DNA of 18,626 nt from Diplocarpon mali (GCA_024741835.1 JAENRP010000561.1:1-18626), one strand, 5' to 3'; shown: positions 1-11,343, counted from the first letter of the stretch. The notes: generated from the letters alone by a model not told the origin. Numbers and translations are program-made.

Positions 1-784
1 TTCAGAACGCATTACCTGTCGAACAATCGCTCTGTTACTCTCCAATAACTCACCAGAAACGAGCAATCGAAACGATGCTATCGAGGCAGCTAGTGCTGTC
101 AAGAGACAAAGTAAGGTAAATGGCAATTTCCAAGCTAGGCCGATTCAAACTAGCCTGAATCAAGATAAATGTTAAGTCAGCCCGATGTAAGCCTGTTCAA
201 AGCAAGAAATCGCTTTAAATTAAATTACTTCAAGATAAGTAGTCACGTGGGAATAGGTTAGTTCAAAGTCAGTAAATAATTCGATGTAAATCATGCCAAG
301 AATACCTTCTCGCTTAAGAAAGGGGTACATACCCTGTATCATGCCCCGAAATACAACGCGACTACCCGGTCAGTGCCTCCTAGCAACGCAGCCCCAGGCG
401 CTATGCGTCAGTCCGTGGGGTACTCGACATCAAGGAAATTCCACCGAGTCATGATCTTGGTTGATGTGAGTTTAAGGTTAAGCTTACTTCCATAACACCG
501 GTAATACGAGTTCCCCCTTGATCTGAACGTTAACTACTTGGCGGTGGCCAAGGCGAATGAATGGATTAATATTTGAGACCAGCAGGGGATGATTCGTGTC
601 AGGAAATTGGAATAACTGCTAATTATTTAACCGGTGGTTGATATAGGGAGCGTACAATTCAGTAACTGAAAATATGATCTGTGTATCGTTATATCGTAAT
701 GTGAGTGTCTAAGTTCTCGTTCATTGAAGAGGCCTACCTATCCACCCCTCCTACCCGACCACAAAAATACAACAGAGATATAAT
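1..784. other. Intergenic stretch without a recognisable gene
   Basis: No long open frame and no family resemblance on either strand. The first 300 bases contain scattered short words that recur (GATGTAA, TTCAAAG, TCAAGATAA) without a clean period. This could be a worn repeat or chance in AT-rich DNA. It lies downstream of the decayed dehydrogenase gene that ends near 787, so part of it may be its former 3' flank. Confidence 0.6.
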
Positions 785-2350
785 GTTTAAATCATAGCCG
801 CACCAGACAAGACAAAAGCCACAACGACCGCCCGCACCGCTAGTCTTGATCCTGTACTCTTCGTTGTGGTAGCGGCGGGAGCGGGTGAGTGGCCGTAGGT
901 GTAGTTGAGCACGATACTCCGGTATTGGTGAGGGCTTATAATACTCCAGAAGAGTGAGAAGCTACCCATATATGCCCAGCGGCATCAAGAGCGAGACCAA
1001 ATGGGCGGAAACAGCTTTCCGGGCATACGCTGGTGTCTCTGTTGGCGAAACTGTATTAGGCATTGGTCAAGCTGTCTGCGGCGGCATCTAGGGATCCGTC
1101 CTTGAAATCGAGGGCCACGACTTGACATCCTACGGGAATTTCTCTACCCCTAGCTCAGTTAGCTAGTTGCGTTGGTTCATATCTGGAGAGCAGATTTCAG
1201 ACCAGATTCGGAACGAATGCTGATATAAAGATTTGCCTTACCAGTTGCCATGGTATGTAATGTATGCCTTTGTGGCGTTTGGCAAGAAGACAATATCCAG
1301 GGGCGTAACGTGAAGCTCGAGAGTCAAACGCGGCGGGACTCGCTCGGATGCGCAGGAATCATCATTCACAGTAGCATTCTGACTCGACGTAAAATGGGAA
1401 CCCGCCTTCAATTTGGCAGATTTCACTATAATGGTGATCGAGAGCGCGTAGCACAATGGATAACCATAGTTGCCGCCCTGGTTCTCAGTAGAAGCATTAA
1501 GGAAGCAATGATAATTGGACCCCTCTCCTAGATTGTATTCTTGTATGTCAATAGCATTACGCTCAATCTCAATGACTGAATTCCCAACACTGTATACTAG
1601 TCCGGTCACTGGCTCTCCGGAAACACCCACTGGTTTTTGCAGAACCCAGCCAAGTAATCGACCAGCAGCATTGAAGTTATATGGTTCAGAGGTAGAATTC
1701 AAGTTGGCTAGGACAAATGCTTGAATCTGCGAGTGCCCGCTATCAAGATTATCAGTGGATAAATATAAATTCGATCGACTACCTCGACTGATGATCAAGG
1801 TTCCTGGCTCCTTTTGACACTGGAAGGATTTGCGTGGTATGGTCATCATTTGACATGCCGATTACTATAGTTGTATTCGAGTTCCTAACAGTTCCAACAC
1901 CAGCATCGTAATCCCAGGCGTAGTCAGCCTCCGACGAGGAAGGGTAGAGATTCTTACAATCATCTGAGAGCGTGGTTCCATGGTTCAATTATAATCAATC
2001 AGGTATTGCGACCGAAAGTGGTATATTGTGGCAAAAGAAATATGTAGCATACATCAGTAGAATTTATCAAGGTCTTCTTGGCAACATCTAAGCAGATGTC
2101 ACATCCGTCGTCGAAAGCCAAATGGAGTAAACCTGGGCCTGTCTGAACAACCAAAAGGTAGCCCCTAGAATGAAATCGGATGCGTCTAGGCTTGGTGAGA
2201 TTCCTGGCAATGAGCTTGACATCCCAGCCACCTGCAGGCACTGGTGCACTTAACGTGTTTCTCAGATGGCAAGTCGCTACCAAGGCAGTACCCGAAAGCA
2301 CTGTTGGTAAAGCCAGCACATTGCGTATTTTTCCTGCTGTTCTTCATATT
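785..2350 (-). pseudogene. Decayed PQQ-type glucose/sorbosone dehydrogenase-like gene with GPI-like tail
   Basis: Translated pieces in several frames line up in order with the fungal secreted sorbosone/pyranose dehydrogenase family, a six-bladed beta-propeller thought to bind PQQ and oxidise sugars at the cell surface. Order on the minus strand: N-terminal GGWDVKLIARNLTKPRRIRF (about 2230), NHGTTLSDDCKNLYPSS (about 1980), DDHTT then PGTLIISRGS, QGGNYGYPLC (about 1480), ITYHGNW (1241-1258), CFRPFGLALD (about 1000), and a Ser/Thr-rich, hydrophobic-ended tail (787-969) resembling a GPI signal. Lesions seen: no in-frame ATG, with TGA upstream of the signal-peptide-like region; the intron starting near 2055 has no AG before the expected NHG exon; frameshift near 1812-1820; in-frame TAA at 1058-1056 and 938-936; a further shift before the tail. 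One intron (1150-1241, GTAAGG, CTAAC branch, CTAG acceptor) still looks sound. I infer a nonfunctional gene, not a mis-modelled one. The family call rests on remembered conserved blocks. Confidence 0.8.
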
Positions 2351-3642
2351 TTCGGTGCGGTGGAGGTATCTGAAGAGATGAAGAGAACCTAGAGAACATC
2401 AGCACAAAAGCTAAAGATTTTGATAGCGCTCGACCTTGGCAAAATTGACACCACTTAACTATTTCAGCCACTTATCCTATCAAAAGGACACAGGTTTTTC
2501 TTGAAATGCCAACCGACTGGCTGTGATACGCAGGGAGTAACAATGTGTTGCGCTGACAGGAGATATTGAGGTAGATTTGGTGAACCGACACTAGCTTAGG
2601 CGAGGGGTGATTTGATCTATGGCCTGGTTCTGAAATACACTGCTGTGCCACGGACTTTGACCAAAAGGGGAGAAAGAAAGTTATGGTATTCTCCACGTCT
2701 CCTCCCCCATCTCAGCCTTATTCTCCGACACTGTGAAGCAATGACCCAATGCTGTTTTAGAACCCTGATTTGAAGCAACAGAAGATATGCTGATTCATAA
2801 CAACATGTGGGATATCCTTTGAGGCTCTGTCCTTCCCCAAGATTTGAAAGACATAACAAGAGATCACAAGGCAAGGGATTTCAATCAAGGTTCGCATGTT
2901 AGTCTCAAGAAAAGGATAGTGATTGTATGAGGCCATTAGTACTTCATGCCTTGAATTCATCCATTCCATATCTATGTGCCTCATGAGTGTACTTGGTTCC
3001 ATCATAACTGACTGCTGGAATTTCAGCAAGCATCCCATGCATTCCCACTCATGAGGCCTCTCTATCACATTGGTTACACTCGAGTATTATGGCCGAGGGC
3101 CACTTCCGGATCAACACTGACTGCTAGCAGTCTTACTCGCTTCCTCCACGGCTTCCGGCGATGATCAAACACACACAACAGTATATTTCTTACAAAATGC
3201 CAGCCGCACCTGGTCCACAGTACAAACACGATGTCTATCCATCGTTGCTTTTAACTTCGTGTAGACACGCCCTGCAAGTAGAGACCATTTCCCATCAAAA
3301 ACAACAAAGAGAAAAATGAAGCCTCATGCAAACATTATGCATTCGTGCTGAAGGTCTTTCCATTTTCATCCATGAAGTTCTGAAAGCCTTTATTCTCTAC
3401 AAGCAACAAGGAAAGAGTTGCTTGAATTGGTGCAACCCAGGCACATGCAAGGGCAATATTTGCTGAAAAGGACGAACGCAGTTACAGGCTCTTGAATCTG
3501 TAAAAGATTTGCGACCGGCTATCAAAACAAAGAATATTAGGAAACGCTTCATGCAGCAGTAGAAACAAAACCCCTCGCTATGCAAGAAAGGAAAGTAAGG
3601 GCTTCCAAATGTACAGAAACATAATCTATCAACGTCTCCGTA
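2351..3642. other. Intergenic stretch, probably 3' flank of the serine-rich gene
   Basis: Only short open frames of 60-100 codons occur here, none with a recognisable family, compositional bias of coding DNA or splice pattern. The right part directly follows the stop codon of the large minus-strand gene and probably includes its 3' untranslated region. The left part is the former promoter side of the decayed dehydrogenase gene. Confidence 0.6.
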
Positions 3643-6600
3643 TCACACGACGGTCATCATATGCATGCGGGATCCGAGGCTACGGGTTGGGGAGCCATCA
3701 AGGGAGCCACTGAGAATCGAGTTGTTGCTGTGGCTTCGAAGAAGATGTTTAGGTGGGCTGACACTGGGATCTGTAAAGACTCTGGTGAAAGCAGGACTCG
3801 AATCGCGTTTGGGGGAAGCTTCAGGGCTTTGAGAATGGCCATCTACTTTTCGAATCAGGTCAGCCAGAGTGCGGCTAAGCACACTGGCACGGTGAACAAG
3901 GTCCCTTAGGCTCGTTGTGTCGAAAGGCATTTTGTTTGACGACTGACTTGCCAGATTTTGTAAGAGAGGATCGGAAGTTGATCGATGTTGGTGCATAGTC
4001 TCCATCACAGACCGAGCAATATCGGAAGAACTTTTCATACTCGAGTGCCGTGGCGAAGTTGATGATGGTTGCAAAAGGTCTCTTCTTGGGGCGCTGCTCA
4101 TAAGCCCTGCTCCAAAGATATCATCTTCGGGTGAGAATACTGACTGCCGCCGAACATTATTGCCGTCATACATGAGTCCTGTAGGCCGGCCGTATCGATT
4201 CAACACGTCAAATGGAGCATCCGGGATCGATAAATCTTCTGCATCAGGGCCACTATCATGGTACTCGTCGACCGAAATATCCTGGTCCAAGACAGCAGAC
4301 GCAGATGAACGTGGTGGTAAAAGATCTGCGTTTTCTTCATCGGGAATAGCCAGAGCAATGATGCCTTCTGCTTCTTTCCATAGCGTTGCTGATGGCCCAC
4401 TCAACAGGTCTTTTTCTTTGGCCAGTAATCGCAATCTCTTCAGATCTTCGACGAGCAGACACACTTCTCGGATCTGTCCTACATGTCCTACGACGCTTGC
4501 TTGGCTCGCCTGAATCGCTGGAGGGACTAGCATACCGCTGTTCTCCATTTTAATGTCTCTGTCGTGTGCATCTTCTGCATCATTGCTCTCGAACTCGAAA
4601 TCGCCATCCCAGTCTTCACTAACGCCTTTTGCACCAAGGCCCCAAGTGCCGAACTTCGGTGTCAAATTGGGATGATCGCGCTGGCCAGCGACATCGGGAA
4701 CTACTGGCACACTCTGACTTCGGATATGTAATACACTTGGTCCTCGTCGTCCGACGGCGCGCCCACCTCTGCCATCCGCCATTTGATTGACATGAGCTGT
4801 CCTGGGCCGAGGAGAATTTCCTGTGAGGTTGACCTTATCTGTAGATGACGGCTCAGACCAATCAAAAAGATTACTCTTGGGTCTCTCTACGGCAAGTCCG
4901 CTGTTCCCACTGGTGGATCCGGTATGCGTCACATCCGCGAGTGCTGCTCGGAAACAAGGACTTACCCGTCTTGAGTTTAATGAGCTGGACGGAGGCGATA
5001 ATGAATTGCTGATATCCAAATTTTCGTCATCTCTGGTCCAGTCCTCGTCTTCATCCTCATCGTCTAGTGACAGGCGGCCAAAATCCTTTGTGGCGAGACA
5101 GAAGCTGGGTGGGGACGAAGGGAACGCTCCATCGTTAGAGCCCGCGGTACTAGCTCGTATTGGCGTCTGGAGATTGTCCTCTTGTAGAGACTTGCCTCCT
5201 TCGACAGGTGTCGACATCCCTTCATCTTCTTCCACAATCTTATTATAGCCTTCTTGAAACCCTCCATTGGCTAGCATCTCATGTATGCAGAGTTTCTTAC
5301 TCTTAGCATGGCCATTCAGACTTGGCGGGGACTCGTCGAACATAGAATCTAAAGGTGCGTTGTGGGACCGTACACTACCTGTGGCCCCAGACCTCAAAGA
5401 ATCGTAAAGCGTTTCGCTCTGGAAGTCGATCTCATCGTCGTCACCTGAAGTGAACCCTCGCAAATCGTTGTCCGACTCAATGAGAGTAGATGCTCGGTCT
5501 GTAAGTTCAGAATACCGGGGAGCTTTGGAGTTCGCCGAACTGGTAATCGACATGGACACCGGCGAGGCATGGCCTGTGGGTGACACAGATGTTGACTTCC
5601 TATCGGTGTGTATTACCGGCGATTTTGAACTCCGGCGAGGGGCGGAAGAAGAAGAGGATAATCCTAGTCGGGCCAGATCGACGTTGAGACTCGATAAACG
5701 AGAAAGAGGCTGTGAAGGCGACGAGTCATTGCGGCTCCGCCGTGAAAAGCTGCTCGCGAACGGGTCTATTGGGGATGGATCGTCCGGTGATAACGTGGAA
5801 TGTCTCTGAAAGACAATCGGTTCCATGATGGGTAGTTGTCTGCTGGTTGTGGTTCCGTGTGCTGTGAAAATCTTCCGACCAGGCAACGTAGCTACAGGCG
5901 CAGATGAGTAGCGCTTATCCCCACTTCTGTCATAAGCGCCCCTTCTGTTGTCCTTCAAACTGCCATACCTCGATATCCAGGAGTTTGGTGAGCTGAAATG
6001 CATTGACAAAGATCGGCGAGCACGCTTTTGAGGCTCTTCAGTCATCTCTGTGGAAGGTAATGGCCGTTCTCCAGAGTAATCCAACTCGTCATCAATCTCA
6101 AAACTCCCGTCATAGTAGAACGCGGCATTATCCTTCGATACCATAATGATTCCAGGCTTCACCAAAGTAGGCCTGAGGTTGTCATCGAGAATGATCCTTC
6201 TAGACGTTGAGTAAGAATTCGACATGCCTCCGTCACTTGACCGTCCAGTTGCTCCTTCCTTTGACAGCTTAGTTGGTCGAGATTCAAAGTAAAGGCGCCA
6301 TGCGTGGCGAGATTCCGGAGTCCCATCCTTTTGAGAAGACGGTATAACATGCAATCTAGATGAGGTACTCGGTTGTACAAATTCCTTCATGCTTGTAGAA
6401 TCGTCTCTGAATTGCTGCTGCAGCGTTACGGTCCGCTGATGACTTGTAGCTGGCCTGCGGAGTGTGGGAACTTGTGACTTAGAGACGCTGCTTGATACCG
6501 GTCCGCTTGTTGCCCTCCCAGATGGAGTTGCCTTCACGAGCTTATTTGGAGACAATCGTGCAGGACTGCTCGCTGGACTGAACCGAATTGGGGCGGCCGA

Positions 6601-7217
6601 GCCGTGTGCCAGGTTGATCGATTGGGAATCGGTTCCAAAACTTGACCTAGGGCTATTGTTCCGGGAATTGGGCTTTGTTGATAACCTCCTCATCCACGAC
6701 CCCCTTGACGACAAAGAATCCCTTCGCGTTTCTTCTTCCAAATGCGGCTGTGCCTCCTCATGTCTGAACATCGAAAGCCTTCGGCCCCTGTTATGACTCT
6801 GAATTTCCGCTCTTGTATTCGTGCTCGTAGCGTTTTGACGAAGGGTTGGGGGCCGGTTCGAGGAAGATTCGTCTGGAGAATGTGGCAGCTTCGAGTCGGA
6901 ATCAGTAATAGGGGTGCTCATAGACGTTCGTGCAAATGGTGAAGATACGACAGAAGGATTGTGAACTACAACGCCAGCGAGGTCGCCAGCTTTCCTTTTC
7001 CTGGAGGAAGGGCGTGGTGGGCTTGAACGCTCTGGCTTTCCTAATACGAGTCCAGCGGCTGCAATCCCAACTGTACTCGAGGCAACAAGCTGCAAGGATT
7101 AGCACATTCGTTTCCCAAAGGTTTCCAGTAGAAGATGTTGCAATTGAGATCGAGACAAACGAGATACACAGTTGTGTATTTTCTAGGGATGGTACTCACG
7201 CTGGGAACCGTCTTCAT
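3643..7217 (-). CDS. Large serine-rich, mostly disordered fungal protein, function unknown (1154 aa, two exons)
   Basis: The main exon (3643-7089) is open for over 1,140 codons but has no ATG at its 5' end: the frame is closed by TAA just upstream. A strong splice acceptor (TGCTAAT branch, CTTGCAG ending at 7090) joins it to an 18-nt first exon at 7200-7217 encoding MKTVPS, with a GTGAGT donor at 7199. The joined start reads MKTVPSLVASSTVG, and an in-frame TAA lies two codons before this ATG. The protein is rich in Ser, Pro and Arg with many phosphorylation-type sites. Near residue 27 there is a basic patch (SSRKRKAG) that could be a nuclear signal. An acidic run (DDEDEDEDW) lies near 686 and a conserved-looking Trp block (KFGTWGLGAKGVSEDW) near 817. 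Predicted helices follow at about 871-898 (VGQIREVCLLVEDLKRLR) and 1066-1090. These blocks suggest a conserved scaffold or regulator of filamentous ascomycetes. I do not recognise a named domain and assign no function. Confidence 0.85.
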
Positions 7218-7312
7218 GATGAATTATTCCCTCTGGTACGCGGGCCCATGAGAAGAGAGGGCAATTTTCGTGGTCGTTGGAGAGTTCAGGAGCATGGTAG
7301 AGGACGGTCCAT
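7214..7312 (-). promoter_or_regulatory. Upstream ORFs in the leader of the serine-rich gene
   Basis: Three short ATG frames precede the proposed start at 7217. One, from 7312, has 8 codons. One, from 7293, ends at the TAA just before the main ATG. One, from 7249 (MGPRTRGNNSS), ends in a TGA that overlaps the main ATG as ATGA (7217-7214). If transcription starts upstream of 7312, these would be expected to reduce or condition translation of the main frame. The transcript start is not known, so the regulatory role is inference. Confidence 0.4.
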
Positions 7313-7863
7313 GCCAATAGCTCTTGAAGAGGGCCACAGGGGAGGAATGGGGATCGAGACTGAGAAAGTAAACACCGGGTTTGGATCGTGTCAATTGAAG
7401 TCAAACCGAGGCGCGTCGTGTCGAGCATCCGCACGCCAATTAATCGTGCAGGCGAGGGTAGTTGAAGGAGAGAGACAGCCGACTCGATTTGGCGGAGTGG
7501 CAGGCAGCGCGAGTGAAGAGTCACCTCGTCGGGCGTGAGGTGAGAAATGGACAGTCATGAAGAGTTGAAATGACCGTGGAGAGCACGGCCGTAGCGTACC
7601 GTAAAAGTTGCAGCTAGGCGCAGCTTCGCTCGCCCTAGAGCCCATTTGAGGCGTACAGTACTAGGTAATTAATTAGCGACTTCTCAGCCCTCCCAATCCT
7701 CCCGCACCAGGGGACCACCCTGACCACGGACACGGCAGACTCTCGCATCAGACGCGCATTTGCTGGCTGTCCTTGCGTGAGGTTGTTTAGGAGGTGAGAC
7801 CGTCAAGAGGGGCACGCAGTTTGCTCTCTAATCGTACCCTACGAGTGAGTCCTGACGGTGTAC

Positions 7864-7891
7864 ACCAGACCAGACCAGACCAGACCAGACC
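7864..7891. repeat. Pentanucleotide microsatellite (ACCAG), about 5.6 copies
   Basis: Five perfect tandem copies of ACCAG plus ACC. It lies about 650 bases upstream of the start codon of the serine-rich gene, in its likely promoter side. Such arrays change length readily, and no function is evident. Confidence 0.95.
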
Positions 7892-9449
7892 TGGCTGCTC
7901 AACTGTGGAGTAGCCGTACACATACGCGCCCTCATGCTTGCCCGAAAAGCTCTGCCCGTCCGCTTTCACTGCTTCAGCTGTCTTGCAGCCGCGGAGTGGA
8001 CCAAACACCGGGGTTACGCTGACTGTCAAGGAGTATATACCTGGCATGGCTCGGCTTGGGACCTCCGCAAAGTGCGGGCAGCTGGCGAGCATTCTCTCAT
8101 GTGCACAGCATTCAAGTTTTTGTGAAACCTCGCCGGATATCTACTTTTTCGGAATCGGTCTCGCCATCTCCGTCTCCAGGGCCGGTGGGTGAGCCTGTCG
8201 CGGGACTGGCTACATTGCAGCACAATAGATGCTGTGGGCGCAAGGCAAGTCGCATATGCCACTAGCCCTTTCGTCCTATCTCCGGCTGGCATTATACATT
8301 GTTACTCTCAACATCCCGTTGGCGCACTGTCAACCTTCCGCCACGAATTGACCTTTCCACAGGCCAAGGAGCGATATGGTGATGCTTGCTTTTGCTTCCT
8401 GTGTGGGACCGCTAGATTTGTACTCATGTATTCTGCTTCCCGACGCTTTCTATGCTTGCTGCGTGTTTCACTAGCAGTAAGCAGACGGGATCGATCTACA
8501 GCTGGATTGCTTCCTGGAAGCTGTTTCGGATGTCGGGGATATCACTCCCCACAGAGTCTTCTAATAATTCCAAGGTTTTATGGCACCTGTTAACACGAGT
8601 GATCATCTCCAAACACTTGTACGTGTGAATTTACAGGTTCAGAAGGGTAAGCCCAGCAAGACAGATTGTATGTCCTCCACCGGTAGCCGCAAGTATCCCA
8701 GATTCTCTAGAGATTCTGCGTAAATGGCTTGAGAACGCTAAAATCATGTTATAAATATTCTTGAAGGAATCTGGAGCCTCTACCTAGCTAAGTAATACGC
8801 CGCTAGCACACCTTCTAGCCCCACACAGTCCAACTACCTGCCTAGGTTGGTAGCATCGGGTCCGCAAGATGACCCCTACTTTCGCAGGTTCTATTTCATT
8901 GTTCGGCCATTATCTTGTTAGAGCTGGCTTCGGCTGCCAAGATAGTAGCTAGTCAGCTTCAGATCATGACTGGACGATTGTCTTCACAAGTAATACCCAT
9001 TGAGAAGTGGGTATGCATTGGATCGCCGCCTAAGAACAAAAGCGTGCCATAATGTACAGTACGGAAGAAGAAGAAAGGAGCATGTTCCCGTCATTGTTGT
9101 CTGATTACGCCGAATCTTGTTTCTGGAGTCCAATGGCAGCTCATATCGCGCGTTTTGCAGAAGCAATTGCCTCGCCTCCCTGCCAGTTGCATGCATAACG
9201 TACCCCCGCTCGCTATATGTGGCTCGGCTGAGTTGCGGAGACACTTACACATAGAAAAGCCCTTTTCGCCCACATTTCAAGTTGTGAGCTGTTCTCAGAC
9301 ACAGAATAGCTCCATTTGCAACTCATTTTTGCTTTCCTCGCTCGGACGCCAGTCACCCTCAACGGCGGGGGGACGCTTTGACACAGACTTGCTGCGTCAA
9401 AGGTTCGAGACCGAGCATGTAGGCCAAATACCTTCGGTTAACTCCCGGG

Positions 9450-9502
9450 TGCCGAAATGCAACTTTTAGTACTAAAGGTAAAGCCAGCCTGCGATTTCGG
9501 CA
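9450..9502. repeat. Short inverted repeat enclosing a 12-bp palindrome
   Basis: Arms TGCCGAAAT (9450-9458) and ATTTCGGCA (9494-9502) are perfect reverse complements. Between them, TTTAGTACTAAA (9465-9476) is itself a perfect palindrome. This could be a small hairpin or a worn transposon end, but nothing around it supports a specific element. Confidence 0.5.
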
Positions 9503-9767
9503 TGTCGTTCCCGGTACTAAATGTCGAGTGGCAGCATGGAGTCTGGCCCACACCATGCCACGCACGCCACACGCCGGATACCAACACAAGTAAGCACTTC
9601 CCGAGAAACGTGAGAATCATGGCGTACGACCTTGGGACTAGGGCCCCCCTTGAGGAGGATTTGGTGTGGGGGAGCACCTTCGGTATGATCTGACCAGATC
9701 CATGATATCAGATGAAACCTTGCAGGTGCATCTTCGAAGTAAGATAAAACCCGATCTGGGCTGGAGA

Positions 9768-9785
9768 TGTCGATAGCTATCGACA
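9768..9785. repeat. Perfect 18-bp palindrome
   Basis: TGTCGATAGCTATCGACA reads the same on both strands, with no spacer. A perfect 18-bp palindrome is uncommon in a window this size. It could be a binding site for a dimeric regulator or chance. No intact gene begins nearby, so no target is suggested. Confidence 0.9.
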
Positions 9786-11144
9786 GGGGTTCGCGTATGA
9801 AGCGCGCCCCTTTTGAGATGGAAGAGCTCATAAGCGAGGACCTTGGTCGCGAGATCAACACGACTTATGTAATTCTTCTACCCCGCCAACTTCTGTCATC
9901 ATGCTGAAAGCACTCGCTTCTTGTGGAACTTGTTGAGCCTTCGCGCAAGCGTCAAGCGCTTAGTGACTTCCTGTTGGTCAGATTCGGCAGAAGCAAAAGA
10001 AGAAGTTACTCGTCATCTCGTGATGTGATGTTCGCCGCAATTAATCGAGTTCTTAGCAAGGAGACGACGCCACCTTCTCCTTTCTTTTCAGCATCGCCGT
10101 CGGATGCACCAATCAGACGGTGCAACAGCGTTACGCATGTAGCAATATCAAAGAAAACAATTCCCAAGATGCAAGGGAGGATTCGAGGAACCTGCATCTT
10201 TGCATCACTTTATTATTAGATCCCAAGTCCGAGGAGCCCGGTGCCTTCTGTCCTAAGAGGGAGGCACATAATCGGGTGTGGGTCTCACGGTCACCAACTT
10301 CATCGTGTAAATAAACACAGGGCAATTCTCTCGACTTGGGATGCAGCGCATTCTTCCAGCGCAGCGCAACTACAAAACCCGTAGCACAGGCGAGGCGATT
10401 CAGGCTAGTAGTAATGATTTGGAGGTTGGATTGGAATCTTTCCAAATGGAAAGAGAGTGTGGAATTCCTCTGTATTGGAGATGAGATCTTGTTGGGGCAT
10501 CAGGTAAGGCAGACAGCCTGAGAAAGATTTCAAATTGGGGATGAGGTATGAGGAAATGCGTTGTTGTGTATATATTTCACGGCTACCGTAAGACCCACCT
10601 CCCAGTCCAATGAGTCCTCAACCTTGGAAGATGCGTCTGGCCTAAGGAGTGAGCACGGTTCCATTGTCAGAACAACTTTAATCGCCCGCTTTAACAACGC
10701 ACCGGTTCTTCGGGAAAAGAGAAAGCGCCTGATCAATCAGACGGTCCCAGTGCTCTCGAATTGAGGCGAATCATATGTAATCCATCTAGCCATTGTCGAT
10801 ACTTGAGAAAATTTGCATGCCGGTAAGACAGTTTCTCATTCAGTTCAATCTGCTCCCATTCCTTCACGCGTACCTGCATTCTTCCATCCTGGCGCTCTCA
10901 TTAACTTTTCCCGAGATCTTCGCTCAGCCAACCTATTTCTAGCCTCTCCATGCCGTGCAGCGGACTTGTGGTAGCGGCGTAGCGCGCGGGTAAGTCTACA
11001 TTATCGTGCTTCCGCCACGACTCTCCGTATTATTTCTGGTAATATCGTGCATTTGTCAGCCCTGCTTATCTTCAGACAAGATTTCGATTCCATGGTGTTA
11101 CACGGTTTCACCTAAGATAATTGACGACGTATGATTCAGGGCCC

Positions 11145-11343
11145 ATGGTAAAGGCCGTAACCAAGATTGAAGACATTCCTACCTCACGCTCGGAAGTGGT
11201 CACCTTTCATGACGACCGCCAGCCTGAAAACATGGATGGAAAACCGTGCGCCTTCAGCCCCCAAAACTGTCACATTACTGGTGAGATTTCCTTTTGATCT
11301 GACGAGCTATATACGCGACACAGGATCCGAGCGGATTTTATAA
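11145..11343 (+). CDS. Possible small two-exon gene or gene fragment, unknown product (51 aa)
   Basis: An ATG at 11145 opens a 45-codon frame with balanced, coding-like composition (start MVKAVTKIEDIPTSRS; later block PCAFSPQNCHIT). It runs into GTGAG at 11281. A plausible 43-nt intron with a CTGAC branch-like site and CACAG acceptor (11281-11323) would add GSERIL before TAA at 11341-11343. In another frame the DNA continues as YNIVSFE followed by a GTAAGC donor-like site, so this may be the first part of a longer gene broken by a one-base shift. I do not recognise the family. The intron is at the short end for fungi. Confidence 0.3.

Larger units (their letters stand above)
7218..11144. other. 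Long gene-poor stretch (about 3.9 kb)
   Basis: The first few hundred bases on the left should hold the leader and promoter of the minus-strand serine-rich gene. Beyond that there are only short open frames of up to about 135 codons. Most overlap one another on both strands, several begin only at non-ATG codons, and none resembles a known family. Examples are 8189-8593 plus and 9517-9861 minus. The stretch contains a pentanucleotide repeat near 7864, an inverted repeat near 9450 and an 18-bp palindrome near 9768, listed separately. I see no tRNA, rRNA or transposase fragment. Confidence 0.55.

Noticed and set aside
4160..5809. Long plus-strand open frames (117-141 codons) inside the serine-rich gene
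   Set aside because: They are antisense shadows of a biased coding exon; their content mirrors Ser and acidic codons of the minus-strand gene.
8189..8593. 134-codon plus-strand frame
   Set aside because: Its composition looks random, with no family resemblance, no splice pattern, and overlapping frames on both strands.
9370..9430. tRNA-like T-loop word GGTTCGAGACC
   Set aside because: No matching A-box, acceptor stem or anticodon arm could be placed around it.
9517..9861. 114-codon minus-strand frame
   Set aside because: No recognisable family or domain; the end is Cys/Trp-rich in a random-looking way, and there is no supporting context.
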